Program-made: the position numbers and the translations under genes | The notes under the pieces: model-generated | What the model was told of the DNA's origin: nothing | The model's database searches: none | Seen by the model: the letters and a program-made list of their open reading frames with translations, nothing else | NCBI GenBank assembly: GCA_907164885.2 | Contig: OU015492.1 | Span: 204,847,009 to 204,911,008, forward strand | Length of the DNA stretch: 64,000 bases | From: Dolomedes plantarius | Lineage: Eukaryota; Arthropoda; Arachnida; Araneae; Dolomedidae | Reading direction: 5' to 3' | In this document: piece after piece, positions 1 through 11,004 of the stretch | Numbering within the stretch: the first letter of the stretch is position 1 | Layout: every line of letters starts with the position of its first letter

Positions 1-49
1 ATATTTCCCGTTCTAAATAGGGAATCTGAAAAATTGGTCCCGTAAGCTA

Positions 50-505
50 AAGGTTAACCGGCCCATTACTGGTGCGTTTACCTTAACGGTATGTAAATAT
101 CGTGTCACCCTATGCGCCTTCCACACAGGCGCACGTCTTCCCACTACCAGGGAATATTTTAGCAGCTGTAGTACCCCATGCCAGACCAGAAGTCTGGTCT
201 GTGAGTGGACTTGTACGAAGTGATTTGTTTGGTGGGTGTAAAACAGGTTATATTTCGCTCTCGGAGAACGCTTACTAATTCGTGAAATTCAGTGTCTGGT
301 AATGTTTAGGAACAAAATGTTTCATTAAGAAAACATAAATGTTATTTTTGGTGTTGATATTTTTATACTATACTTTTCGTAATAATTCTACAAATTGATT
401 TTGAAGTTTTTCTAATTTTTTGCGGCCTACATAAATTTAAACCTTGTTGATTTGCCCCATGTGACTGGACTCCAGGATTCCCTTTTGAGTTTGACACGCT
501 TGCAT
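50..505. repeat. hAT-like non-autonomous repeat, copy 1 (diverged)
   Basis: This block is a diverged direct repeat of 1171-1680. Shared landmarks in the same order are a 'cggtatgtaa' segment, a 'tattttagcag' segment, 'gtacgaagtgatttgtttgg' and a right end near 'gagtttgacacgctt'. The right end, read on the other strand, gives a terminus of the 'GTGTCAAACTC' type common in hAT-like elements. The left end is too decayed to fix. There is no coding potential. Confidence 0.4.
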
Positions 506-512
506 TTATTCA

Positions 513-1170
513 AATATATACAGGGTAGTTACAATTAAAGTTCCACTTTGAAATGGTCATAAAAGAAAAACTACTGGACCGAATATTATCAAACTTGGTA
601 ATAGTTTAAAGGAGGTCATGGAAATTTCTTTTCCTCCAAAAAAAAATTTCAAAAACTCACCACCAGGGGGGGGGATGGCGCTCTAGTTGCCAACACTATT
701 AGCATTACAGGCTCTATTAGCATTAGAGACGCCACTAATTCATGTCAAAAGTTTATTACTCCGAAAGACCTCTTTCCAGAAAGCCGAAAATACAGCATTG
801 GCGCCGATTCCAGATCAAGCGCGAAAGCGGTGACATCGGGTTATCGAAATTACCGATTTTCTCGCCACCGATCGAAGAGATACGGAGGTCTCGGGACGAT
901 CCCACGTGCTCCTCATACATCGGTTATCGGTGAGCCGCAAGGATGCTTGAATTTGCGAGTTTTGATAACATCCCGAGGAGAACGGGGTGATACGGTCTCC
1001 GCATTTTTACTCCCAAAGGAGTGCTCCTCCAAAAGCATCCCGAAAACGAACACGGGGTCCCGATTTCAAATTAATTGTGAACGCGATGACGTCAGCAAAA
1101 CCACCGTACGAGTTTATCTTTTTTTTTTGGGGGGGGGGGATCCCATTGGCTAAAAGTAGCCTTTAATTCA
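513..1170. other. Unassigned spacer with one mariner-like terminus
   Basis: At 519 a 'cagggtagttac' terminus follows a TA-rich stretch, as at the end of many mariner-like elements, but no matching inverted end was found before 1170. The rest is moderately GC-rich, holds short overlapping ORFs without recognisable motifs and ends in a G run near 1130. I see no gene. Confidence 0.2.
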
Positions 1171-1680
1171 GGCATGTCAAACTCATGGCCCTTAGCGATT
1201 ATTTGTGCCGCATAGGCCCAACTAATATAACGGTATGTAATTATCGCGTTTCCTTATGCGCCTTACGCTCAAGCGCACTATTTGCCTCCCACTGGCAGTG
1301 AGTATTTTAGCAGCCAACTACCACATGCCAAACCAGTATTCTAGTTAGTAAGTAGTTTTGTACGAAGTGATTTGTTTGGTGGGTGTAAAACAAATTATAT
1401 TTCGCTTTTCGGAGAAAGCAAAAATTGCTCAAAATATGAGCAATTTTTTAGTGTCTGGTAAGTTAATGTTTAAGAACAAAAAGTGCCAGAATGAAAACAT
1501 TAAAATTATTGTTCTTGTTTTGTTTGGTTTTTACACTATACTTTTCGAAATAAAATTACGTTGCTATACGAAAATTGATTTTTATGTTATTCTGGGGGGG
1601 GGGGGGTTGGCCCACATAAACTTGGAACTTGTTTATTTGGCCCATGTCAGCCTTTGAGTTTTGACACGCTTTGTAGATGT
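1171..1680. repeat. hAT-like non-autonomous repeat, copy 2
   Basis: The better preserved copy of the repeat at 50-505. It opens with 'ggcatgtcaaactcatggcc' and closes with 'gagttttgacacgctttg', so its ends are imperfect inverted repeats of a type typical of hAT MITEs. I could not find a convincing 8 bp duplication, so the class is inferred from the termini only. The 99-residue ORF inside has no recognisable motif. Confidence 0.45.
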
Positions 1681-2428
1681 AGACTAATGGTCCCGAAATT
1701 GTGATCCTCAGTTTCGGGAAAATTTGGGTCCCTTGGAGGTCCGTAAGATAATGCCAAGGAATCCACTAATAATCTAGCCTTCCTGCTACCAGAATCTTTC
1801 AAAATCTCTATTGCGAATACATTTAGGTTCCTCTACACATCGTTTAAGTTCGTATTTACAAATCCTCTATGAAAACAGTAAATGTAGATGTTAGTAATGT
1901 AATCGCAGTCGATCTCGGTTCTCTCCCTTCTCTCTAATTTGTTCTCGTATCAGCGATTTCTATCGGATGTCTTATTAAAAGTTACTATTGGCTCTTTCTG
2001 GGATCCTGTATAAGTTTATAAATACATGCAATGCTCTTTTCTGTCTCTTCTATCTTCCTTACTTATTCTTATTTTTAAACTCCTCTCTCTTGTATTTTTA
2101 CCATCCCTCTAGAACTTTACTATAATCTCAGTGCGAATATCTTCCTCATTTCTCTTAAATAACTGTGGCAACCCTGGCCCAGTGGATGCGCGTGCGCCTT
2201 GTAATTTTTTCTCCCGGGTGCGATTCCCGGCGTTTGCTTTTATTTTACTATTACTTATTTTACTTGCATTATGTTTTACTGATAAGGGCCTATTTATGAT
2301 ATTTAATTACCTGCTGAGCAAATATATTTCTGATGCATAATGTTACAGTTGGAGATAAAGTCCTACAGACCTTGGAGCTCCGACAAGTTGAAATACCTGA
2401 ACCTGAATCGGTCAGTCTGCGCCTATCT
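1681..2428. other. AT-rich spacer containing a tRNA-like SINE head
   Basis: AT-rich and unassigned except for about 2166-2230 on the plus strand. There 'tggcccagtgg' matches the Pol III box A pattern and 'gggtgcgattccc' is close to box B, with tRNA-like spacing. This looks like the head of a decayed tRNA-derived SINE rather than a functional tRNA: no acceptor stem can be closed. Confidence 0.35.
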
Positions 2429-2430
2429 GT

Positions 2431-3720
2431 GTTGTTGTTGTTGTTGGGTTTTTTTTTTTCATATGGCTATGTTTCGAAATCAATCCATACAAATTACAGG
2501 CAACATAAACAAGCAAGTGACAGGGAACAATAAAACAAAGAACGAGAACAAGTAACAATAAAACAGAGAACAAGAACAAGTAACAATAAAACAGAGAACA
2601 AGAACATGAAAATAAGTACAATGCTTATCAGTGAGGAGAGATGGTCACTTGTGGATGTAAAAAAGTTCATAGTTAGTTCATCGTGTTTCTAGCTTCCCAG
2701 TATAGTTTGGAAAAGTCACCACTTTCTTGGGGACTTTGGGCCGAGTCCTGGGCAAGATAGTAGATGTTCTGCATTCATATTGCCTGCCTTACAGATCTGG
2801 CATTCGGTTGTGGTTAGTATGCCGATTCGATTTAAATGTTCTGCCAAGCAATCGTGTCCAGTTTTTAGTATAAATTTTGCCACTGATTCCATACGGGATT
2901 TATGACTGCAGTCATTCCAGCTTTACTGGATATCTTCCCAGTGTTTTCCCTTTGAAAACAAATCCTGTTCCGTTTTGTGTATTGTCGGTATTGTGCTGTA
3001 GATGTATTTCTTTAATGTCCCTGCTGAGACTGTCTGTGGTATCTGCTGCTTTAGGGTTGCCTTGTTTGCCAGAGAGTCGGCTCTTTCATTATCCTCGATA
3101 CCTACATGCGATGGGATCCACTGAAATACCATCACTTTTTTTATAGTTTTTAAGAGATTTAATTGTTTGTTTTATGTGGGAGATGTTAGGAAGTTCAGTG
3201 CAATGGTTCGACGCAACAGTCTGTATTGCTGCCGTTGTGTCTACCAAAATTACTGCCTTAGTTGTTGTTGTTGTTGCTGCTTATGCACCTTGACCGACAG
3301 TAGACATCAGATCAAGTCCCGAAGGCTATGAGCGATGAAGGTGCGATTCCTGTTTTGAATAAGCCCCACAAGGGTCGGAGTCCAACTTGGCTAAATGACC
3401 GATCCCGTAATTCTGAACCGAGTCAAGTGACGAGACCGGAACACTTGACCCCGCACCTCCAGAGGTAAATTTGAGAACTTGGAGGACATTGCAGCCACGC
3501 CCTATTTTACGTGCCCCGGCCACCATTAGTGAACACGGCGGTAGATTTGCAGCGACGAGCGTCGAAGCAGGGGCGTTCAGATCACTAGCCCGCTGCCCTT
3601 GCCAACTGAGCCACCGCGCCCTACTGCCTTAGTAAAATATGGATATTTATTATAAGGCTATCTGTGTTGCAGCTTGTATATGTTTGACCGACTATTAATA
3701 AAAGTCTAATTTCCTGGTCC
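2431..3720 (-). pseudogene. LINE ORF2 3' fragment (RNase H and C-terminal Cys/His motif) with (CAA)n tail
   Basis: On the minus strand the region from about 3285 down to 2700 encodes an RNase H domain: 'AVILVDTTAAIQ' and, after a frameshift in an A run, 'FQWIPSHVGIEDNERADSLA', which carries the conserved SHVG...N.RAD signature. It is followed by 'ECQICKAGNMNAEHLLSCP', a C-x2-C...H...C motif typical of the C terminus of Jockey/I-type LINEs. Downstream lies a 3' UTR with short internal repeats (about 2520-2610), ending in a (CAA)n tail at 2431-2447 (TTG on the plus strand). No reverse transcriptase is present, so the copy is 5' truncated. It is interrupted by the SINE at 3262-3621 and is non-functional. 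The clade is not certain. Confidence 0.8.
3262..3621 (-). repeat. tRNA-derived SINE (family B) with (CAA)n tail and 11 bp TSD
   Basis: Read on the minus strand the element begins with a tRNA-like head containing 'gtggctcagttgg', a perfect box A, and ends in a (CAA)n tail (GTT repeats at 3261-3276 on the plus strand). It is flanked by the direct repeat 'tactgccttag' at 3251-3261 and 3622-3632, a target-site duplication of retrotransposition. It lies inside the RNase H part of the LINE at 2431-3720. Box B is degenerate. A second copy is at 11226-11545. Confidence 0.85.
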
Positions 3721-3721
3721 A

Positions 3722-4092
3722 TGGAACTATTTAACTTAACGCAGTTGCCTCTTTTATTCTAACATTTAGATTCATTTAGATTCATCATTTCATTCACATG
3801 CAGATTCATCTATCCATCGCTTAAGTTCGTATTTGAAATTCCTCTATGAAAACAGTAAATGTATATGAAGAATATGTTATATTATCTCATTAAGAATACA
3901 GATTATGCTATCATTCATCTAATTATTGTGGAATTTTTCGTAATATCCTGATCAATGGTTTTTTTATGTTTTAAAATATGTTCCTTTATTAAAGTTTTGC
4001 AATGCAGTGTCACTCAACTTTGTCATAAGTGCAATTTTAAACGGCTTTTCAAGTTCTCTTTTTATTTTATATTATATATCCTTCACCAAACG

Positions 4093-4134
<42 letters not shown>

Positions 4135-4549
4135 TTATATATAATAATTTTATAATATTTTATATCCGTCACCAAATTAAATTTTCACCCACTCTAAAAC
4201 TGCGCCGGACGCGCGAAAAATATTTTTAAATTAAATCCCTCTCCCTTTAATGCCTCCTCAATAGATTCTCGGAACTGCATTCGAATATAATACTATATAG
4301 AAAGTTAATATCTATTAATGTCAACTTTAGGCAGAAAAAAACTTTCATTTCAGCGCCGACGGGTTTATATTTTCAAAAGGCTTGTGAATTTTCAAAGGCC
4401 ACGCCCTCGGCGCGTGTAAAGACATATATATGGTCCGTTTATTTTGAAAGTTGTGTAAGTCAATTTTTTTATAAAAAAAAATTAGATATCACGTAATTTG
4501 TGATTAACTTTTTATTTATAACTATAGTTAATATTTATTACCTTTAAAA
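3722..4549. other. AT-rich unassigned DNA with (AT)n
   Basis: No gene or element recognised. It contains a TA dinucleotide tract at about 4097-4130 that is probably polymorphic. Short ORFs here are by chance. Confidence 0.5.
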
Positions 4550-4680
4550 ACGATGCCGGGCGATGGCCGACTATTAGCATTGATGTTTGGTGCCTTTCGG
4601 AATCGGCTTTAAGCAGTAGGTCCGGTCTAATGATCCCTCGTATAGCAAAAAATTGCCGTAGAGCTCCCAACCAACAAACC
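4550..4680 (+). repeat. SINE family A, diverged copy
   Basis: Shares the body 'ttcggaatcggctttaag' and the 3' part 'ccgtag.gctcc.aacca' with the better copy at 49597-49775 and with 14505-14622. The tRNA-like head is mostly lost ('atggccgact' may be the remnant). Confidence 0.6.
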
Positions 4681-4770
4681 TTAAAAAATTCCAATGCTTT
4701 ATTCTGTTTAAATTGACCAATAAAAGAAATTGCGTAGCGGCTAACAATGGCTAACTTTTCTTGTTGTTTC

Positions 4771-5182
4771 GAAGATAAAAAGAACTTTTTATATACCGTG
4801 TTTTTAAATTTTCTGTTGAATCATATAAACTTGACAATTATTCTATGTATTAATAAATACTTTTTTAAAATTTTTTGATGAACTATCCCATCAACTTGAA
4901 AATAAAGTTAATTGGAAGTTAACTTGCGTTTAACTTTTCGTTCCCGTCTCGGCCGAAAGATGGTTGCACCAGTCTACAAAACAAAATTAACTGAAAATGG
5001 ATTCAAATCTGCTTAAATATGGCTAAAAGTATTAAAAAAATGAATTGTCATCGTGTTCTGAGCTATTCTAAAAGTTTCAAATGTCTAGCTAGTCGGGAAG
5101 TTAGTTAAAAATCGATTGCAAGATTTGTACTGGACAAACACACACACGCAAACAAGAAAGCGAGTTAATAAAAACATGGTAA
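4771..5182 (-). repeat. Unclassified interspersed repeat R, copy 1
   Basis: One of four copies of a repeat of about 430 bp (others 12693-13118, 18091-18562, 28932-29385). Landmarks are 'agaactttttatata' at one end, 'aacttttcgttcccgtc' in the middle and 'taataaaaacatggtaa' at the other end. No inverted termini, tRNA head or coding region is seen, so the class is unknown. Confidence 0.7.
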
Positions 5183-5946
5183 AAATGGACTTGCCCCACT
5201 TTCAAAATAAACGGTCCAGATACCGCACGATAAAACTTCCCTGCAGAACAGCTGAAGATATAGCCTTTGCCATTATCATGTAATTGAATGTTGTTCGTGT
5301 GTATTGTCATTTGTCCTCTTGTAAAATAAATAGACTGATTTGGATGAAACGTCGTGTCATAGGGACATGCAATAGTGTCACGGCCAAGGGCAGGAGAATT
5401 GAAAATTATGGGACGAAGTAAATAATTGCTAAATGTAAGAAAGAAACATGGCAAATGACGGGCAATAAAAGAGAAGGGGAGAAAGCCAACAATAAAGCGA
5501 AACTAAATATAAAGATTGTGCTAGTAGCAAGAAGTATAAGATAAAAGTTCAAGAGAGTGAGTTGCAACGAATAGAAGAAAAGAAGAAGGGGAATACTAAA
5601 TTTATGATGGCTATAAAACAGGCCACCGTGCTTGATGCCGGAGCATGGGAAAAAGTTAAATTAGAGGGAGAATTTTATAAATCCCGCCCTCGATGCGCAT
5701 TGGTGAAAAGGGGATTGAGAAGAGGCAGCCACGGACGAATGGCGATGGCGTGGTAATAATATGACCAATGGAAATTGTAAGAGTCGGAGTCAGCATTAAT
5801 AAGAGAAAATAATATGAAATAAGACAGGGAGGCACATAAGAAGGAGAGTTAGTTAGAAGTTTGAAAAAGTAGTAGTATCAATCCGATGAATATGTACGAA
5901 GAACGCCCGATGATATTAATATAAGTCGTGGCCCATGCAAAGGAGC
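5183..5946. other. Unassigned DNA with one unrecognised minus-strand ORF
   Basis: No confident gene. A 117-codon minus-strand ORF (5454-5101) runs through here into repeat R and encodes a segment with two cysteines about 42 residues apart ('ACPYD' and 'IFSCSA'), the spacing of an Ig-like fold. I regard it as unproven. The rest is purine-rich with no motif. Confidence 0.25.
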
Positions 5947-6432
5947 ACTATTACCTAGGAAGAGAGCACCCCAGTGTCCTATGCCGAGGGTCTGCAATAA
6001 GTGAAGGAGCCATATAACCTACGATGAGAGTGCCCCAGTTTACTGTGTAGAGTGTCTGCAATGATTGAAGGAGCCTTGTGCCAGACGAAGAGAGTGCCCC
6101 AGTTTACTGTGTAGAGTGTCGGCAATGATTGAAGGAGCCTTGTACCAGACGAAGAGAGTGCTCCAGTTTACTGTGTAGAGTGTCGGCAATGATTGAAGGA
6201 GCCTTGTACCAGACGAAGAGAGTGCCCCAGTTTACTGTGTAGAGTGTCTGCAATGATTGAAGGAGCCTTGTACCAGACGAAGAGAGTGCCCCAGTTTACT
6301 GTGTAGAGTGTCTGCAATGATTGAAGGAGCCTTGTACCAGACGATGAGAGTGCCCCAGTTTACTGTGTAGAGTGTCGGCAATGATTGAAGGAGCCTTGTA
6401 CCAGACGAAGAGAGTGCCCCGGTTCCACTGCG
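5947..6432. repeat. 64 bp minisatellite, about 7 units
   Basis: The motif 'agtttactgtgtagagtgtc' recurs at 6037, 6101, 6165, 6229, 6293 and 6357, an exact 64 bp step, with a degenerate 5' unit from about 5947 and a final broken unit at 6421. Central units differ by one or two bases (for example 'gtctgc' versus 'gtcggc'). 64 is not a multiple of 3, so the minus-strand ORFs over it are not protein repeats. Confidence 0.95.
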
Positions 6433-6727
6433 ATGATAATACAACGAAGTTCGTCCTTACGAGTGCCAGATTCCCATCCAAGTAATCCAATAATCATCGG
6501 TTGAGGTACAGCCTTTTGTGTTTCCCTTTCATATTACCGTCATTGCTTCTCAGTGTGTAGCCTTAATAACTAATATAGAGAGCGATGAGGATGTGATTTG
6601 AGTATAGAATGTTGAAGGAGATAAATGATAATTCGTAAAAAAAACAATTTAATTAACATGATGCTATGCTTGTGTATGAGTAAATATTGGTAGTAATGGA
6701 ACAAGGTTATATGAGTGATTATGCTTA

Positions 6728-7030
6728 TAAAATGTTATCATAATAATTGAATGAATTAAATATATGAGTCGTAGAGAATTAACTTAGTAGTAATGAAGTT
6801 GAGAGTAATATGTGTAGATGAAGTACGAAATATTATCATAATAATTGAATGAATTAAATATATGTGTCGTAGAGAATTAACTTAGTAGTAATGAAGTTGT
6901 GAGTAATGTGTGTAGATGAAGTACGAAATATTTTCATAATAATTGAATGAATTAAATACATGTGTCGTAGAGAATTAACATAGTAGTAATGAAGTTGTGA
7001 GTAATATGTGTAGATGAAGTATGAAATATT
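6728..7030. repeat. 98 bp tandem repeat, 3 units
   Basis: 'tcataataattgaatgaatt' recurs with a 98 bp step (first base near 6738, 6836, 6934), followed each time by 'gtcgtagagaattaac' and 'tagtagtaatgaag'. AT-rich and non-coding. Confidence 0.9.
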
Positions 7031-7599
7031 TAGTAGTATTGCATCGTATTATTTATGTGTTTAATATTCAATAAATTAATTTGTCATATTAAATCAGAGT
7101 TGTTTTCCAATCATTTGGGGAATCACAATGAATGCAATGTACTAACCACAATCTTAACCAATCTTAATCAAGGAATTCAAAATCCTAAGTATCATTATTA
7201 TTAATTTTATTATACTAATACCCCAACTATTAACATTTTCACCGCCACACGTCGTTTGATGAAGTTTTGTTTGTTGACTTCTCTTTAAATTCAAGTTTGA
7301 AATAGTATCTGAAGAAGCCGTTGTATGAATATCTGGAAGTTTTGGGGGATTATAGAGGAAAGCGTATGCTTAAGAGTTCCGACTTTTGTAGTAAAGGAAT
7401 ATATTAACATTTTACTCCCTTTACCCAGTGCAAGGAGTAATTTTTCATCGCTGGAATAGGAATAATTTAGAAATGCAATTCTAGCATTCATCGGAATTTA
7501 GAAAATAAGCTCATAAATCGGGAAAATCTTATTCACACATTCTCTGAATGAGCTTAGGCACTGTTATATAGACAATATTTGAATAGGCTTATATAAATA
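7031..7599. other. AT-rich spacer, nothing recognised
   Basis: Low-complexity AT-rich DNA between the 98 bp repeat and the first Helitron. No coding or repeat signal that I can support. Confidence 0.5.
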
Positions 7600-7678
7600 C
7601 TAGCTGAAAACCCGCACTTCGCTACGGAGTACATTGAAATTAAATACAACGGTCAATGTATGCAATTAAGGCCAAAAA

Positions 7679-7739
<61 letters not shown>

Positions 7740-8340
7740 ATAAATACGACGATCAATGTATACAATTGATGTAACAAAAACAAAAAAAAATATATTTATA
7801 AAACCACCATATACAGTTTGAGGAACATAATATATTGATTGTATTTTAATATTTTTTTTGGATAATGTCCAATCGTCTGCCGCATTAGCAAGAAAAAAAA
7901 ATATTTTTTTGTCTATTTAGCTGTTATCACTTGACGATAAATTTATTTAAAGTACCAGAAAAAGAAATCACGTGATCAGCATTTAATAAATTAAATTCTA
8001 AAAATTAATCTTTAAAAATTCACCAAAAATCAGAAAATAGAGATAAAGATTCGAAAAAGATTTCATTTTAAAGGAATCTTTATGATCTTTCTCGTGATAT
8101 AAATTTTATAACCCTTAAATTATTATTTTAAATGCAAACGGAAAAAAGTTACTAAAACAGCTTAAAAATTTAATTTTAAAAAATCTAAGAAGAATTTTTC
8201 AAAAATCTCTCTTAGTGCACCCCTACACCATAAGAAGAATCGCCATGCACAATTTCAGCCCTTTAGGTCCAGCGTTTGGTCTGTGCGTTGTATGTCAATG
8301 AGTCAGTCAGTGAGTCAGTTACGGAACTGTTATATATATA

Positions 8341-9679
8341 CAGTATGCCCACTAAAGTCCCTTCCCACCCTCCTAACTTCGGAACGGCTGCTGTTATATT
8401 CATAAAAGTGGTGTCTATGTATAGTAAAGTAGCCATGCGCTACTGAATGAAACCACCTACCGCGCCACCTGGTGGAAAACTGCGGAGTTAGCATTCCTAT
8501 CTCGAAAACAAGAACGAGATAGGGAAAAAAAGTGATTTACAAAGTTGTAGAAAATCATCGATTTAGTACGAAAACATACCTTGTGGACATTAATGCAAAG
8601 AATACAATGGTTAAAACGCGCATTTGTTTTTTCGTGATTTCCTACACTGTGACGTCACGGGACTTGAATGAAAGGAGAAATGATTATCTTTCGGGCAAAA
8701 CACGACACCGCAATGTGCACAGTGATATATCGATTTTGATCCCTAATCGAAAGGACCACGGTTCAAACCTCGAGGGTTTCATCCTTGTTTCATCTTTATA
8801 AACAGAGTAGACAATATGCAGATCGTGTAAAATAGTGTCGCATCAACGCAACGCAACTTGCGCTTGGTGTTCGAAATTTTTGCAGTATGCAAATACGTAA
8901 GAAACGTCCAGCCTGTTCACCCGAGACAGCTATAAAAGAGACATCTTGGGGTTGTAGTATGTTGATGCTCGTGGTCATGGCTGAGTATTCCAAAGCTGAG
9001 ATCTTCAGTGAAGCAGTACCTCGTCAAGGAATTCGGGGACCAAATAATTGGGTATGGCGGTTTAGAAGAGTGGCCTCCACGTTCACCTGATATGACTCCA
9101 CTGGACTTTTTCCTGTCGGGATACCTGAAACAGCAGGTGTATGCGACCCCTCCACAAACATTGCAGGACCTTAAAAGACGCATTACGGACGCGTGTGCCA
9201 ACGTGTGACGCTCTATGCTCCAACGTGTGCAACGTGAGATTCAAACGAGGATACAAATGTGTATTGCAGCTGACGCTGAGAAGTTTGAAAATCTCAAATA
9301 AAGGTATATTGTTAAAATTAGTTGTTTTTTTCTTTCTCAGATCCTTTTGTCACGTCACAGTGTAAGAAATCACGAAAAAACAAATGCGAGTTTTAACCAT
9401 TGTAGTCTTCTTATTAAGTATCTCATATTAAGTATGTTCTTATTAAGTATGTTCATAAAGTATCTTTTCGTACTAAATCGATGATTTTCTACAACTTTGT
9501 AAATCACTTTTTTCCCGATCTCGTTCCGTTTTCGAGATAGGAATGCTAACTCCGCAGTTTTCCACCAGGTGGCGCCGTAGGTGGTTTCATTCAGTAGCAC
9601 ATGGTTACTTTACTATACCTAGACACAACTTTTATGATTGTAGCAGCAGCCGTGGGAAGGGACTTTAGTGGGCATACTG
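8341..9679. mobile_element. Mariner-like element with ~325 bp terminal inverted repeats
   Basis: Begins 'cagtatgcccactaaagtcc' at 8341 and ends in its inverted complement at 9679, with TA at 8339-8340 and 9680-9681. The inverted arms are long, about 8341-8665 and 9345-9679, matching through 'gatttagtacgaaaa', 'ggtggaaaactgcgg' and a central 'gtgacgtcac'. Only about 680 bp lie between the arms and they hold the 3' end of a transposase (9008-9208), so this is an internally deleted copy. Confidence 0.9.
9008..9208 (+). pseudogene. Mariner-type transposase C-terminal fragment
   Basis: The frame encodes 'WPPRSPDMTPLDFFLSGYLK', the classic block around the third catalytic Asp of mariner-like transposases (P-R-S-P-D-x-T-P-L-D-F-F-L), followed by 'VYATPPQTLQDLKRRI'. 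The first two catalytic aspartates and the DNA-binding domain are missing. It lies between the long inverted arms of the element at 8341-9679, so it is the remnant of that element's own transposase or of a close relative. Non-functional. Confidence 0.85.
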
Positions 9680-9685
9680 TATATA

Positions 9686-10999
9686 CAGAGGCTGTTCACA
9701 CATTTTTTAGACGATGTATATTGTATTCATAAAACTAAATTACATAAAATTCTTGTGTTTTAAATGTTCTATGTGGCATCCCTTATTCTGAACTATCTTT
9801 CGACACCGCAATTTCCAGGATAATAATGCCTTTTGAAGTGTCAGAAGAGGTATTTTATCCTATTCCTCCTGAACAGCTTTCCAGAGTCCTGTAAGGGTTT
9901 TGGGACGACGTTTGGATAATGCAGATTTTAAAAGTCCGAAAGCACAAAAATCCATAGGTGATACATCGGGAGATTTAGTAGGGATATCAGTGAAGGGTAT
10001 ATTCGAAGGGTATGGTCTTGATACCAGTTTTTTGTTCCATTTCTTTTAGGAAATTTTCAGTGGATTTTAATGTGTGACTGCTAGCTTTGTCCTGATGGAG
10101 TCTCACAGATTGATACCACTGTGGGTAAAGCGATGGTATTTCATTCAAAAAAATTGGCGATAAAATATGTTCCTGATAGTATTTGGAGTTAATCTTGACA
10201 TTTTTTTCCACTCTCTTTATTTTTAACTTGCCATAATAAGAAAAACCAGCAACAATCATGAATCCCATAGAAAAACTTTCTTTCGATTCTTTGAACCATG
10301 TACTTAAATTTTTTTCTCCCCTTTTATGATAATAAATGGCTCTTTTTTGTGGCAATCATTTAAATACACCCATGATTCATCTATTGTGACAATTGTTTTC
10401 CATTTTTCTTTGGATAAGTGTTTCTCATATAGAATTCTGCAGCGTGTCCTGCGTTCAGCGATATGATTTGGAAGAAGACGATGCACATTTCGTTTTTTCG
10501 GTTTCTTAAGATTTAAATCAACGTTTGTCATTTTGTTTACAGTGGACACCGAGCATTTTAATGATTTTGCAACTGTCCTTTGACTAGAGGGATTTTCTTT
10601 TAACATTAAACAACGTACCTTTGCAACTGTCGAAGATGTCCGTTTTTTTCGTTGGATACTTGTTTGGAATTTTTGTCCCACTTGAGGCTCCAATTTGACG
10701 TTTTTTCCTTTCTTGTTGACGATATTACCTATCGACGCTTTAGATATCACAAAACCATGACTCTCACATCGTTTTTGCATAACGGAGTATGCATATTTCT
10801 CTTCGGAAAGAGCATAAATGTAGCCTTCGAACCACTGCTTTGTTAAAAACGCCATTTTGAATAAAAACAAAACTTTCAAGCCGCAGAAGATAATTTTGAC
10901 TTTTAAAAACATACTACAATTGCAATTATTTCTTTTGCAGCAAACAATTTTTTATTACCGCTTACCAAAATCGTCTAAAAAATGTGCGAACAGCCTCTG
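9686..10999 (-). mobile_element. Tc1/mariner element with 30 bp TIRs and a degenerate transposase
   Basis: Starts 'cagaggctgttcacacattt' at 9686 and ends in its inverted complement at 10999. The 30 bp TIRs differ at one base and TA duplications lie at 9684-9685 and 11000-11001. It encodes a minus-strand transposase (pseudogene 9800-10855). It sits directly after the mariner at 8341-9679, both within the TA-rich end of the Helitron at 7600-11003. Confidence 0.92.
9800..10855 (-). pseudogene. Tc1/mariner (IS630-type) transposase, frameshifted
   Basis: Likely start at 10855 ('MAFLTKQWFEGYIYAL'). An N-terminal helix-turn-helix region follows ('SQRTVAKSLKCSVSTVNKM'), then the first catalytic Asp in 'VTIDESWVYLND'. 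A frameshift near 10330 leads to 'IMIVAGFSYYGKLKI' and the second Asp in 'VRLHQDKASSHT'. A further frameshift and a stop lie before 'SPDVSPMDFCAFGLLK', which carries the third acidic residue. About 40 residues separate the second and third, suggesting a DDxD mariner relative of the DD39-41D kind (inference). It is broken by at least two frameshifts plus stops. A close relative of the protein, with different TIRs, is at 30929-32040. Confidence 0.88.
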
Positions 11000-11004
11000 T
11001 AGAT

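Larger units (their letters stand above)
7600..11003 (-). mobile_element. Helitron family 1, copy 1, split by two mariner elements
   Basis: On the minus strand Helitron family 1 begins TCTATATATA and ends 'gggttttcagCTAG', between host A and T. Here the CTAG end is at 7600-7603 and the body runs to 8340, including the conserved 'gacctaaagggctgaaat' block and a (TA)n tract near 7684-7735. The TC end is recovered at 11002-11003 (read as GA then T on the plus strand), after two TA-flanked elements, 8341-9679 and 9686-10999. Removing them leaves the expected TA-rich Helitron terminus. It is non-coding and non-autonomous. Confidence 0.85.

Noticed and set aside
6232..6490. Protein repeats in the minus-strand ORFs at 6.2-6.5 kb
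   Set aside because: The DNA unit is 64 bp, not a multiple of three, and the frame shifts from unit to unit; it is a DNA minisatellite.
8532..8801. 89-codon plus-strand ORF at 8.5-8.8 kb
   Set aside because: It lies in the long inverted arm of a mariner, and the arm's partner encodes a matching artefact on the other strand (9370-9600).
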